Position numbers and translations under genes: made by a program. From Holophagales bacterium UBA2201 (GTDB lineage: Bacteria; Acidobacteriota; Thermoanaerobaculia; UBA2201): DNA of 14,105 nt. Location: NCBI GenBank assembly GCA_002327305.1, contig DCUZ01000046.1, positions 1 to 14,105 on the forward strand, in the 5' to 3' direction. Positions 7,287 to 14,105 of the stretch are shown here, piece by piece. The notes under the pieces were generated by a model. That model was given only the letters and a program-made list of their open reading frames with translations. It had not been told where the DNA came from and did not search any database. The first letter of the stretch is position 1. Each line of letters begins with the position of its first letter.

Positions 7287-7361
7287 GTTCAGAGTTGAGA
7301 GTTGAGAGTTCAGAGATCAGTTCGGAGTTGGGAGTTCAGAGTTGAGAGTTCGGAGTTGAGG
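7287..7361. repeat. Heptanucleotide tandem repeat, unit GTTSRGA (ten full units and one short one)
   Basis: After the glgC stop, units GTTCAGA, GTTGAGA, GTTCGGA and GTTGGGA follow one another in strict 7-nt register from 7287 to 7314. One 5-nt unit (GATCA, 7315-7319) interrupts, and the register resumes from 7320 to 7361. The variable positions are 4 (C/G) and 5 (A/G). The array fills about half of the 143-nt gap between glgC and the next gene. It resembles the short tandemly repeated heptamers known from cyanobacterial intergenic regions. Copy number is likely to vary between strains. Confidence 0.85.
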
Positions 7362-7411
7362 ATCCATGCCCGCACGGCCGGCAAGCCAATCCATCCTTTG
7401 GGAGGCCCCCG

Positions 7412-9190
7412 ATGAAAATGCGCCATCTGATCTGCATGTTCGCCTTCGCCACCGCTCCCTCACTTGTTGCTGAGACCCCGGAATTCGCCCCGAAGATCAC
7501 GGAGATCACCGCCTTCAAGGACGGGCACGCCCTGGTGCGGGCCGAAGGCGTGGCCAGGCTGGAGGACGGCTGGTGCCGCCTCAAGGATGTTCCGGCTCCC
7601 CTCCTGGGGATGTTCTGGGCCTATGTCCGGGAGGCCGGCGCTTCGGTGGACTTCGTGCGGGCGGGCATGGAGGATTGGTCCCACGAGAGGCCCTGCATGA
7701 ACCTGGACGAGATGCTGAAGGTCAACGCGGGGAAAAAGGTCCTTTTGACGGAACAGGTCCCCGGCGGGTCCACCGCGATGACGGAGGGGACCCTGCTCCC
7801 GATGGCCGAGACCTGCGACAGGAAAGAAACGGAAACCAGCCGCGCTGTGTCCGGCGGCTACGATGAATACGGACGCTACCGCGGGATCCCGCAGGTGCGG
7901 GAAACCCGGGAGGAAGAAATCCGGAACGCGGCCGAGTTCCTTTCCATCCGCACCGGGCAGGGGGTGAAGCTGATCAAGCGGGAGAACGTGGTGAACCTCA
8001 GCATCCTGGACGGCGCCCCCGTCACGCTGTGTCCGTCCCAGGAGTCCCGCCGCACGCTGGCCCTCCACGCGGTGGACGCCAGGGGCAGGCCGCTGAAGGA
8101 GGCGAAACTCGGGATTCTCTATCTGCAGAAGGGGCTGCGCTGGATCCCCGGGTATCGGATCGAGATCGAGGATGCCGGCACGGCCAAACTCGTCCTGAAC
8201 GCCGAACTGGTGAATGACCTTGTCGATTTTGCGGGAACGGATCTGACCCTCGTCGTGGGCGTCCCCAGTTTCCTGATGAAGGACACCCTCTCGCCCCTGG
8301 CCCTGCGGGAAGCCAATCTCCAGTTGAGCGCCTACCTGAATCCGCCCGCCGCGGGCGGGCGCGTCAACGCCTTCGCCAACCAGGTGATGTCCCAGGCCGC
8401 CATGCCGGTCGGAGACCTGGCCGCCCCGGCGGATGGTCCGGACCTCCCCGATGAGGGCCGGCGCGAGGACCTGTTCCTCTTCAAGAAAGACGGCGTCTCC
8501 ATGCGCAAGGGGGACCGCGCGATGGTGCCCCTCCTGGAAACCGAAGCACCCTGCGAGGACATTTATCTTTGGGAGATCCCTCCCGTGCCCCCCAAGGAGG
8601 CATGGCAGAACATCAACCGTCCCGAGCAACGCGATTCCCTCTCCGCCCTCACCGGCCTGCAGGCCGTGCACCAGGTGCGCCTCACGAACACCGGCGCCAT
8701 CCCGTGGACCACGGGCCCGGCCTCCCTGTTCAAGGACGGAACGCCGCTGGCCCAGCAGATGATGACGTACACATCGCCGAAGAACACCGTGGAGATCGCC
8801 GTCACCACGGCCACGGACCTGAACACCAGGAAGATCGAGGCGGAGACGGGCCGCACCCCCAACCTCCGGATCAACACCACCGACTACACCAAGGTGGCCA
8901 TGAAGGGGTCCCTCGCGGTCACGAATTTCAAAGACCGGGAAGCCAGGGTGAAAATCGTCCGCAAGGTCATTGGAACCGCTTCGACAACCTCCTCCGGCGG
9001 CAAGGCGGTCCAGACCAACGCCCTGGAGGACACCTCTTTGGGCCTGACGCTCTATCCCTGGTATTCCTGGAGCTGGCCCTGGTGGCTCTGGAGCGTCAAC
9101 CCCGTCTCCGTCATCACCTGGGAGGTGGATATCCCCGCGGGCCGGTCGGCGACCGTGGAGTACGAATATTCGTACTTGTTTCATCCGTGA
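7412..9190 (+). CDS. Secreted DUF4139-like protein with C-terminal tryptophan cluster
   Basis: The 592-residue product begins with a Sec signal peptide: basic MKMRH, a hydrophobic core, then SLVA before ETPEF, with cleavage about residue 20. GGGAGG lies 6 nt before the ATG. Residues about 235-290 (YLQKGLRWIPGYRIEI, then LNAELVNDL, FAGTDLTLVVGVPSF) match the core of the DUF4139 family, whose members are exported proteins of unknown biochemical function. Around 415-440 (AVHQVRLTNTGAIPWTTGPA) the family's beta-sandwich pattern of LxNxxxxPWTxGPA type recurs. Odd points are Gly/Pro/Ala-rich inserts at about 310-350 and the run YPWYSWSWPWWLW at 548-560. It stands alone between the heptamer array and a convergent gap. 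Function is unknown. Confidence 0.85.
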   Translation: MKMRHLICMFAFATAPSLVAETPEFAPKITEITAFKDGHALVRAEGVARLEDGWCRLKDVPAPLLGMFWAYVREAGASVDFVRAGMEDWSHERPCMNLDEMLKVNAGKKVLLTEQVPGGSTAMTEGTLLPMAETCDRKETETSRAVSGGYDEYGRYRGIPQVRETREEEIRNAAEFLSIRTGQGVKLIKRENVVNLSILDGAPVTLCPSQESRRTLALHAVDARGRPLKEAKLGILYLQKGLRWIPGYRIEIEDAGTAKLVLNAELVNDLVDFAGTDLTLVVGVPSFLMKDTLSPLALREANLQLSAYLNPPAAGGRVNAFANQVMSQAAMPVGDLAAPADGPDLPDEGRREDLFLFKKDGVSMRKGDRAMVPLLETEAPCEDIYLWEIPPVPPKEAWQNINRPEQRDSLSALTGLQAVHQVRLTNTGAIPWTTGPASLFKDGTPLAQQMMTYTSPKNTVEIAVTTATDLNTRKIEAETGRTPNLRINTTDYTKVAMKGSLAVTNFKDREARVKIVRKVIGTASTTSSGGKAVQTNALEDTSLGLTLYPWYSWSWPWWLWSVNPVSVITWEVDIPAGRSATVEYEYSYLFHP

Positions 9191-9476
9191 GGATTTCATC
9201 CGTTCGGAACGGGCGGGGTGTACGGGATGGGAACATTCCGCCCCTTGAATGCAAAAACGGATGAACAATACCGATCAATTCAATCTGAATGAAGGGGCGG
9301 GTTACCTTCGCCCCGTCCCCGCATGCATACCCGCCCGCGAATGGGTGTAGCGGGTGTAGGCCGGGATCGGACAGATGGGCAGGGGCCGGGGGGTGGGATC
9401 AATGGGAACGGGCCCCTGGCGGGGCAGGCTGATGAGGGTCCAGTTGTGGAAGGCGGTGAGGTTGCCGGCGGTGGCT
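9191..9476. other. Gene-free convergent intergenic region with short repeats and hairpins
   Basis: No convincing gene is present. A direct repeat TTTCATCCGT occurs across the preceding stop codon (9179-9188) and again at 9194-9203. The palindrome CCGTTCGGAACGG lies at 9200-9212. CCGCCCCTT (9238-9246) and AAGGGGCGG (9292-9300) form a 9-bp perfect inverted repeat, and GGGGCG/CGCCCC (9294-9314) form a competing hairpin. None is followed by a T-run, so intrinsic terminator function is doubtful. From about 9330 to 9476 the sequence is GC-rich and encodes on the minus strand a short open stretch with AGNLTAFHNW, possibly a remnant of a longer gene. The genes on both sides converge here. Confidence 0.5.
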
Positions 9477-9623
9477 ATATTACTCATAAATAGGTGACTG
9501 TGGGGCTGTTGAAAAACCACATCTTTTAAAAAATGAGCATTCAAACCAAATGGGTTAGTTCAGCGGAAATTGTACACATGGCACTTTTTCAACACCCCCA
9601 CTGTCCCTAATTATCGGTATTAT
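9477..9623. repeat. Imperfect inverted repeat (arms about 40 and 39 nt), MITE-like
   Basis: The left arm (9477-9516) and the reverse complement of the right arm (9585-9623) align over about 40 nt with a handful of substitutions and one 1-nt gap. The inner ends share TGTTGAAAAA and GTGGGG exactly. They enclose 68 nt of AT-rich sequence with no gene. The inner ends, GGGGCTGTTGAAAAA and GGGGGTGTTGAAAAA, look like insertion-sequence terminal repeats, and the outer AGGTGACTGT / ACTGTCCCTA wording recalls dispersed repeats seen near IS200-type transposases; both resemblances are from memory. No transposase is present, so a non-autonomous element or a bidirectional terminator between converging genes are the main options. 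No clear target-site duplication was seen. Confidence 0.7.
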
Positions 9624-11166
9624 CCCTGCGGCCCAAAACCTTATATCGCAAGACACGACCCCATGTTCGGGCGTCATCGCCGGGGAGGCCGCCCAATGGG
9701 CTGTCCCCGCTCGTTGTTTTCTGAATGTTTACCTGCGTTTCCAAAATTATGGAAAAATCCCCATCCATATCCTCCGCGATGACCTTGACGTCATACTCCC
9801 CGCCCGCCCACCCCTCCAAGTCAATGTCGGCTTGCCAGTAGTACTTATTCCCCACCGGACGGCGGTGCCTCCCGCCGGCCGGCTCCGCGAAGTATTGCCG
9901 GCGCCCGATTCTCACCGCCACGCTGCGGATCCCTTCCCCATCGTCCGCCCATCCTTCGATCCTGATTTTTCCGCTCCAGACGGCCGGCAGGGACGTGACA
10001 TTTCCCCGGGGATAGCCTTCGTCGTCCCGTTTCAGCCTCAAAACGTACAGATAATCCTTGTCCGCCACATACAGCTTATTGTTGGCCGCCGCCATCCCGA
10101 ATGGGTGGTTCCACTGATAACACTCCTCAGGCACCCAGCAGTAGCATGCCTCCTTTGGCTCGAGGAACGAAAATTCCGTTCGCGGGGCGTAATTGGACCC
10201 ATCCCACGGCGTGCTGGCGTCGAAACTGACGATGGAGCAGGTGAAGTAGCTGGATAGGTAGACGTACCCGTTCTTGACCAGCATGTCCTGGATGTCGTAC
10301 ATCTGCTTTTCCCCGTCCACGGCCCAGCCGTACCGGCCGATGAACAGAGCATGATAATTGAAGTTATTCTCCAGGAGCAGATACCCCTCACCCACCCGCG
10401 AAGTGTCGTATAGTTTGAACCCCAGAGCCCAGTGAGCGACACCCGGCTCATCCCAAAAACCGATGGTGCCGCCCAATATCTTGTCCCCATACTTTTCCAT
10501 CAAATTATTGGAGTCCTCCATGGACGTCAGCGTCATCGGACCGACGATATATTCTAAATATTGACGCTTCTGATCTTCGCAATCCAGTTTTACATGTCTA
10601 TAGGCGGCATGACCGGCGAATATCTTTTCCTTTCCAATTTTAAGGTATCCCCAGGACGCATCCCCATCTATCGGAAAATCACACAAGTCATCAGTGGACA
10701 GATCATATCTATGCGATTCGCCCAAAGCGTAGTAATATAAAATAGGTCCATCCAGGAAAAAATTTTTATATTCGAAGCGCTCGAATTCCCGCTCGGAGGT
10801 GATACTGGAATACACCCTTTTCGCGCCCAATATGGACTGGACGCTGTCGAAATCGGACGTGTCGTAAACGGCCAGAATATTCTCCCCGTCCTGGTTATAC
10901 GTGGCGGCGATCCAATTCCTAGACGCCATCAGCCTGCCGCGCAGATCGTTGCCATTGAATGTGGCGATCTTTTCCGGAACGATGGGGTCCGCCGAGAGAT
11001 CGGCCGCGTAGATCCCCCCCATGCCGAAGAGATACAGATATCCCGCGCTTATTTTTGCATCGAAGATCTCATCGCCCGTGAATATCTTATCTCCAACATC
11101 CATTTGGGCTAAGGCCGGGACACAGGGGAAAAGCGCCGAAAACAGCAAAAGATATTTCATGGGCAT
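9607..11166 (-). CDS. Secreted propeller-like protein with C-terminal Ig-like domain; third gene of the Rhs-linked unit
   Basis: The 519-residue product has a Sec signal peptide (MPMKYLLLFSALFPCVPALA, cleavage about residue 20). The middle carries recurrent segments such as GYLYLFGMGGIYAADL, NILAVYDTSDF, NGYVYLSSYF and NNKLYVADKDYLYVLRL, spaced like blades of an LVIVD/NHL-type beta-propeller. Residues about 395-484 (SGKIRIEGWADDGEGIRSVA, then GEYDVKVIAEDMDG) match a bacterial Ig-like fold. The last about 35 residues are Gly/Arg/Asp-rich, and the final six codons and TAG lie inside the right arm of the inverted repeat, so the native C-terminus may have been replaced. The start overlaps the upstream gene: ATG 11166 (GAGG 4 nt before) overlaps by 10 nt, and ATG 11160 would give an ATGA junction. 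No catalytic motif is recognised. Confidence 0.75.
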   Translation of the reverse strand: MPMKYLLLFSALFPCVPALAQMDVGDKIFTGDEIFDAKISAGYLYLFGMGGIYAADLSADPIVPEKIATFNGNDLRGRLMASRNWIAATYNQDGENILAVYDTSDFDSVQSILGAKRVYSSITSEREFERFEYKNFFLDGPILYYYALGESHRYDLSTDDLCDFPIDGDASWGYLKIGKEKIFAGHAAYRHVKLDCEDQKRQYLEYIVGPMTLTSMEDSNNLMEKYGDKILGGTIGFWDEPGVAHWALGFKLYDTSRVGEGYLLLENNFNYHALFIGRYGWAVDGEKQMYDIQDMLVKNGYVYLSSYFTCSIVSFDASTPWDGSNYAPRTEFSFLEPKEACYCWVPEECYQWNHPFGMAAANNKLYVADKDYLYVLRLKRDDEGYPRGNVTSLPAVWSGKIRIEGWADDGEGIRSVAVRIGRRQYFAEPAGGRHRRPVGNKYYWQADIDLEGWAGGEYDVKVIAEDMDGDFSIILETQVNIQKTTSGDSPLGGLPGDDARTWGRVLRYKVLGRRDNTDN

Positions 11167-13196
11167 AAATCCTCAAGGTAGTACTTCGTCAGCAGCGGGC
11201 ATACATTCGCGTTGCCGGCGAGCGGCTTCCCGCTTTGCGCCCAAGCGGCGAGGAGAACGCACAACCTATCGTATGGGTGCCCCACCCAGAAGGAAAGATT
11301 ATCCACCGAAATATGAAGATCGTCCCAGCCGATTAATATGCCGTTGTCATCGTATCTAAGATCCGTAGTGACCGGGTCATCCACCGCATTGTTGTACAGG
11401 TCAAACATATCGCCCAAGAAGCCCTCATTAAAGGCCGCGGTCTTTTGGGGATTGGCTATGGCGTCCGGAAAAAAAGCGGGGTCACAATACGCTGTATACT
11501 CATTTTCTTCCGGCTGGCCTGTTTCCCGGCCTTTATAGACAAAGCGGTTATGCCACCCGGCAAATCCTTCTGAAAAGGCAACATCTTCCGAAAGCAGCAC
11601 CGCGCAGCCAGTCGCCTCCTGCGTTCCGGACAACTGATTGTTCTGCATTCTGTACTGAAGCCAATGACCGGCCTGATGGTACAGCGGCTTTAACGGCAAG
11701 ATTCCCCACGCGGGCATGCCGTCGTCCACAGTTATGATGGGACTGATGCAATTATACTCAAAACTGCTTGTCCACGATCCGTCCATGTCCAAAATGCAGG
11801 CTTTGTATTGCAGATAATCGGCTGGAAATGCAGCAGAATATCTTGTAGTCCAAAAGTTCTTTACGTTTTGCGCGTCCCCGTACATTGCTATTTTTTCAGG
11901 ATGGATGGAGGCGTCCAAGCTGGTGTGCTTCACGGTGGCGATGACCTCCCAGGTCAGAAAGGGGTAGCCGGCAACCCTGTACTCATAAAGCAGGTCGGTC
12001 GGCAGCTTGCCGGCCTGCGCGATATACACTTCCTCGCTTCCGCTGTCCCAAACGGGCACGGGCGTGGAAACGCCGTCGCATTGGATGGTATCCTTGTGGC
12101 ACGTCCCCGCAGAAATGCCGGAAGCATCGTCTTTTGTGAAGATTTTCAAGGCCTCCACCGGAAGCAGGCCAATGGCCATGCCCGCCATCGTGTTGATCTC
12201 ACCAGAATAAAAGAGAATTGGTTCCCCCGCGCAATCAATATAGCCCCAATGCCCAACAATATCCACGGGCTTGGAGACCGTCCTCAGGACGCACTGCGAG
12301 GTACAGGTATTCGTGACGTAGTTTCTAAAATAGATTTCCCCTTTAATCGGATAGGAAGGCCAATCCACGTAACCGCACTTTCCGGTGCCGGGCCCGGAAT
12401 ATAGCAATACCTTAATATTTAGTTGGACTACAGTATTCCAACACGCGGGCTGCGGTGGCGGAAGCGTCGCGTAAGTAGCCGTATAGGAAGGACATGTATC
12501 GCCGCCGACCGGATTTAAATCAATTTCGACCATTTCCTTGTAGGCCGGATCCGAAACGGCCTTGTCCAGAAGGGACTGGTCGTACTGGTCCCATCCCAGG
12601 GCGTTTAGATCCCATCCCATGTCGTTCTGGACGGGAAACAATTTTTGCTGCGGATATTTCTCGATGGCGATCTGGAGGCCGTTCGCGCGCAGCGCCTCCA
12701 AGTCGGCGTTCGCCCTTTCATCGGCCTGCGAACGCGACCAGCGCGCCTTCTCATCCATGGCAAGCCTCAGGTACTGATCCTCCCCAATTTCCATGGCGTT
12801 CCCCTGGACACATCGCGCAAAAAAAGTCTTCTCCGCCAGCAAGACATCGTCCGGACCCGCCACATAGCACGGAATCCGATAGGCGCCATCCTTGTCCAGG
12901 GACACCCGCGCGGTGGCCATCGCCTCCGCCGGCCCGACAGGGACATCGAATGTGCCAGGCGATACCGTTAGAACCGTTAGATCCTCGCTTGAAACGACTA
13001 TTCTTGAGGACATTGCGGGCTCGAATGCCGACGATACGGTGAAATCAAGCTCAAGCTGATTCCGGTATTTGGGCACTTTATTGATGGACAGTCGGACATC
13101 GAGGGGGCTGGATTCCTGCGCAAAGGTGGAAGGACAAAATAACGATAAGGTAATCGCCATAAGAACGCGTTTCCGTGTGAAAAGTAAATAATTCAT
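11157..13196 (-). CDS. Secreted gluzincin-like protein with HQAGH in place of HExxH; second gene of the Rhs-linked unit
   Basis: The ATG at 13196 is preceded by GGAGGAGG at 5 nt, giving 679 residues with a Sec signal peptide (hydrophobic core LMAITLSLFC, cleavage after STFA at about residue 26). Residues about 30-115 look like a beta-sandwich domain. The middle (about 220-340) is cysteine-rich, fitting disulphides outside the cytoplasm. Near the C-terminus, YHQAGHWLQYRM (H507, Q508, H511) is followed 32 residues later by AFSEGFAGWHN (E543). This is the order and spacing of a gluzincin metallopeptidase site (HExxH, then E) with the general-base Glu changed to Gln. If real, the fold could bind zinc but should hydrolyse poorly or not at all. 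The start lies within the Rhs frame (119-nt overlap), and the stop overlaps the next gene. Family identity is inferred; the rest is unrecognised. Confidence 0.75.
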   Translation of the reverse strand: MNYLLFTRKRVLMAITLSLFCPSTFAQESSPLDVRLSINKVPKYRNQLELDFTVSSAFEPAMSSRIVVSSEDLTVLTVSPGTFDVPVGPAEAMATARVSLDKDGAYRIPCYVAGPDDVLLAEKTFFARCVQGNAMEIGEDQYLRLAMDEKARWSRSQADERANADLEALRANGLQIAIEKYPQQKLFPVQNDMGWDLNALGWDQYDQSLLDKAVSDPAYKEMVEIDLNPVGGDTCPSYTATYATLPPPQPACWNTVVQLNIKVLLYSGPGTGKCGYVDWPSYPIKGEIYFRNYVTNTCTSQCVLRTVSKPVDIVGHWGYIDCAGEPILFYSGEINTMAGMAIGLLPVEALKIFTKDDASGISAGTCHKDTIQCDGVSTPVPVWDSGSEEVYIAQAGKLPTDLLYEYRVAGYPFLTWEVIATVKHTSLDASIHPEKIAMYGDAQNVKNFWTTRYSAAFPADYLQYKACILDMDGSWTSSFEYNCISPIITVDDGMPAWGILPLKPLYHQAGHWLQYRMQNNQLSGTQEATGCAVLLSEDVAFSEGFAGWHNRFVYKGRETGQPEENEYTAYCDPAFFPDAIANPQKTAAFNEGFLGDMFDLYNNAVDDPVTTDLRYDDNGILIGWDDLHISVDNLSFWVGHPYDRLCVLLAAWAQSGKPLAGNANVCPLLTKYYLEDLCP

Positions 13197-14105
13197 ACAA
13201 TCCTCCTCCGAAAAACATTGGATGGCCTCCACTCTTTTTCAACGCTTCAATATCACCAGAAAGGTAATAATATTTCCCAACTTGTACTATGGTCAATTCG
13301 ACTTTGTTGCCCATCAGGGCGTAGAAGGCGTCAAGGATCGAAGAGGCTTTTCCGGCATCAGTGCCCAGATTGACTTCTGTTCCTGTGGGATCGACATATT
13401 TCATCGGGTTATCCAAGGCATACAGGTATAAATCCCAACTCTGAGGATTGCCTGGATTGCCTGTGAGAGGATCCACACTCAAGAATCTATGCAGATCCCA
13501 GCTATAAAACCGCGCCATCATGTAATCCAGGTCCAGGTCGTAATCCCGCTCATGCCCGGTGTACTTGTACGTCTCCCCGGAGTAGGAGTCGCCCCACATC
13601 TCCTCGCCGAAGGGCCAGTAGTTGAAGGTCTGGAGCCAGCCGTTGGTCTCGTCGGCCAGGAATTCGTTGAACACCACCCGCGTGTTGCCCAGGTGGTCGT
13701 GGAAGTAGTAGCGGTGGTGGATGGAAGAGGCGTTGGGGCCTCCGGAGGAGGGATTTTCCGTAAACCGGCCGTACGACGCCACCGCCCTCCCGAACAGATG
13801 ATAGTTATCCCGCATCCACCACACCGCCCCGCTTTCCGGCTCCCGGTCAAACTCCGCCAGCACCTTCCCCCCCTCGTCCCTTATCGTCCAGGTCTCCCCC
13901 GCCCAGGTGGTACTCTGGGTGTTCCAGTTGAAGCAGGTACCGGCGCCGGTTGTGTCCAATACACTCTCCCATTTCTTGATCCCCATCCGCTCCCCCCGCC
14001 AATTATAGCCGAAGTTCTGGTAGTCGGTCATCTCCGTCGGCCGGTCCGGGTCCTTTTCGAAGTACCCCCACATCCGCCCAGCGGCGTTGGTGAGGAGGCG
14101 GTTGG
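13078..14105 (-). CDS. Rhs/YD-repeat protein, C-terminal part with core domain and variable tip; 5' end outside the window
   Basis: The frame is open to the right edge; 10 further codons (NRLLTNAAGR) precede the ATG at 14073, so the true start lies beyond. Numbering from that ATG, the RHS-associated core has RYYFHDHLGNTRVVF at 121-135, YTGHERDYDLDLDYMMARFY at 171-190, RFLSVDP at 196-202 and the closing NPMKYVDPTG at 222-231. About 100 residues follow the DPTG, the position of the variable C-terminal toxin tip in polymorphic Rhs proteins. This tip has no recognised motif. The DNA turns AT-rich at about 13510, just before the end of the core. The last 39 codons overlap the secreted gene downstream in another frame, so the tail may be non-functional or the result of a frameshift. 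Rhs proteins are exported and form a shell around the tip. Confidence 0.88.
   Translation of the reverse strand, partial: NRLLTNAAGRMWGYFEKDPDRPTEMTDYQNFGYNWRGERMGIKKWESVLDTTGAGTCFNWNTQSTTWAGETWTIRDEGGKVLAEFDREPESGAVWWMRDNYHLFGRAVASYGRFTENPSSGGPNASSIHHRYYFHDHLGNTRVVFNEFLADETNGWLQTFNYWPFGEEMWGDSYSGETYKYTGHERDYDLDLDYMMARFYSWDLHRFLSVDPLTGNPGNPQSWDLYLYALDNPMKYVDPTGTEVNLGTDAGKASSILDAFYALMGNKVELTIVQVGKYYYLSGDIEALKKSGGHPMFFGGGLYELFTFHTETRSYGDYLIVILSFHLCAGIQPPRCPTVHQ
13197..13209 (-). promoter_or_regulatory. Strong Shine-Dalgarno for the secreted gluzincin-like gene
   Basis: GGAGGAGG lies 5 nt before the ATG at 13196 and inside the Rhs coding frame, where it encodes glycines. It decides the start over the in-frame GTG at 13232, which has no such site and would put a charged extension ahead of the signal peptide. 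It also indicates that ribosomes initiate while the Rhs message is still being read. Confidence 0.8.

Noticed and set aside
7287..7361. CRISPR array
   Set aside because: Units are 7 nt and contiguous with no spacers, and there are no cas genes nearby.
7460..9268. A 602-codon open frame on the minus strand, longer than the gene opposite it
   Set aside because: It lies wholly antisense to the DUF4139-like gene, has no family motif, no credible start signals and is His/Gly/Arg-biased, as expected from GC-rich third positions read in reverse.
9238..9314. Intrinsic terminators formed by CCGCCCCTT/AAGGGGCGG and GGGGCG/CGCCCC
   Set aside because: Stems are short or widely spaced and none is followed by a T-run on either strand. 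They are kept only as noted repeats.
9477..9623. A complete insertion sequence
   Set aside because: Only 68 nt separate the arms, with no room for a transposase and no clear target duplication.

Overview
The window looks like chromosome from a high-GC Gram-negative-type bacterium. It carries secreted proteins with Sec signal peptides, a four-cysteine zinc-type L32, an Rhs/YD-repeat protein and a plant/cyanobacterial-like GlgC. An Acidobacteriota-like or related deep-branching phylum would fit, but that is inference; no rRNA or other marker present here decides it.

Layout. (1) Positions 1-1797, minus strand: the classic housekeeping run yceD (DUF177) - rpmF - plsX - fabH, tightly packed with a 5-nt gap, a 4-nt overlap and a 1-nt gap. 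A near-consensus sigma70-type promoter sits directly against the yceD start codon. (2) Positions 1898-2776, minus strand: an unrecognised membrane-anchored protein. Its start codon overlaps head-to-head with that of the next, divergent gene. (3) Positions 2775-7268, plus strand: three GT4-like glycosyltransferases with overlapping ends, then glgC. This is a glycan or glycogen-type sugar module. (4) Positions 7287-7361: a 7-bp tandem repeat array. (5) Positions 7412-9190, plus strand: a secreted DUF4139-like protein with a striking tryptophan cluster. (6) Positions 9191-9606: a gene-free convergent gap. It holds a large imperfect inverted repeat (9477-9623) whose right arm supplies the last codons and stop of the next gene. 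(7) Positions 9607-14105, minus strand: an accessory block, visibly more AT-rich. It contains the C-terminal part of an Rhs protein, a secreted protein with a gluzincin-like site lacking the catalytic Glu (HQAGH), and a secreted propeller-like protein with a C-terminal Ig-like domain. All three overlap and so read as one transcription unit.

How the genes work together. Left block: YceD/L32 and PlsX/FabH link ribosome and 23S rRNA homeostasis to fatty-acid and phospholipid initiation. Middle block: GlgC makes ADP-glucose and the three GT4 enzymes presumably build an unidentified glycan. Right block: the Rhs tip plus two exported partners is the part most likely to be a poorly described system. 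A polymorphic toxin would be expected to be followed by a small cytosolic immunity gene. Here it is followed instead by two exported proteins, the first resembling a catalytically disabled metallopeptidase.

No tRNA, rRNA, CRISPR array or complete transposase was seen.
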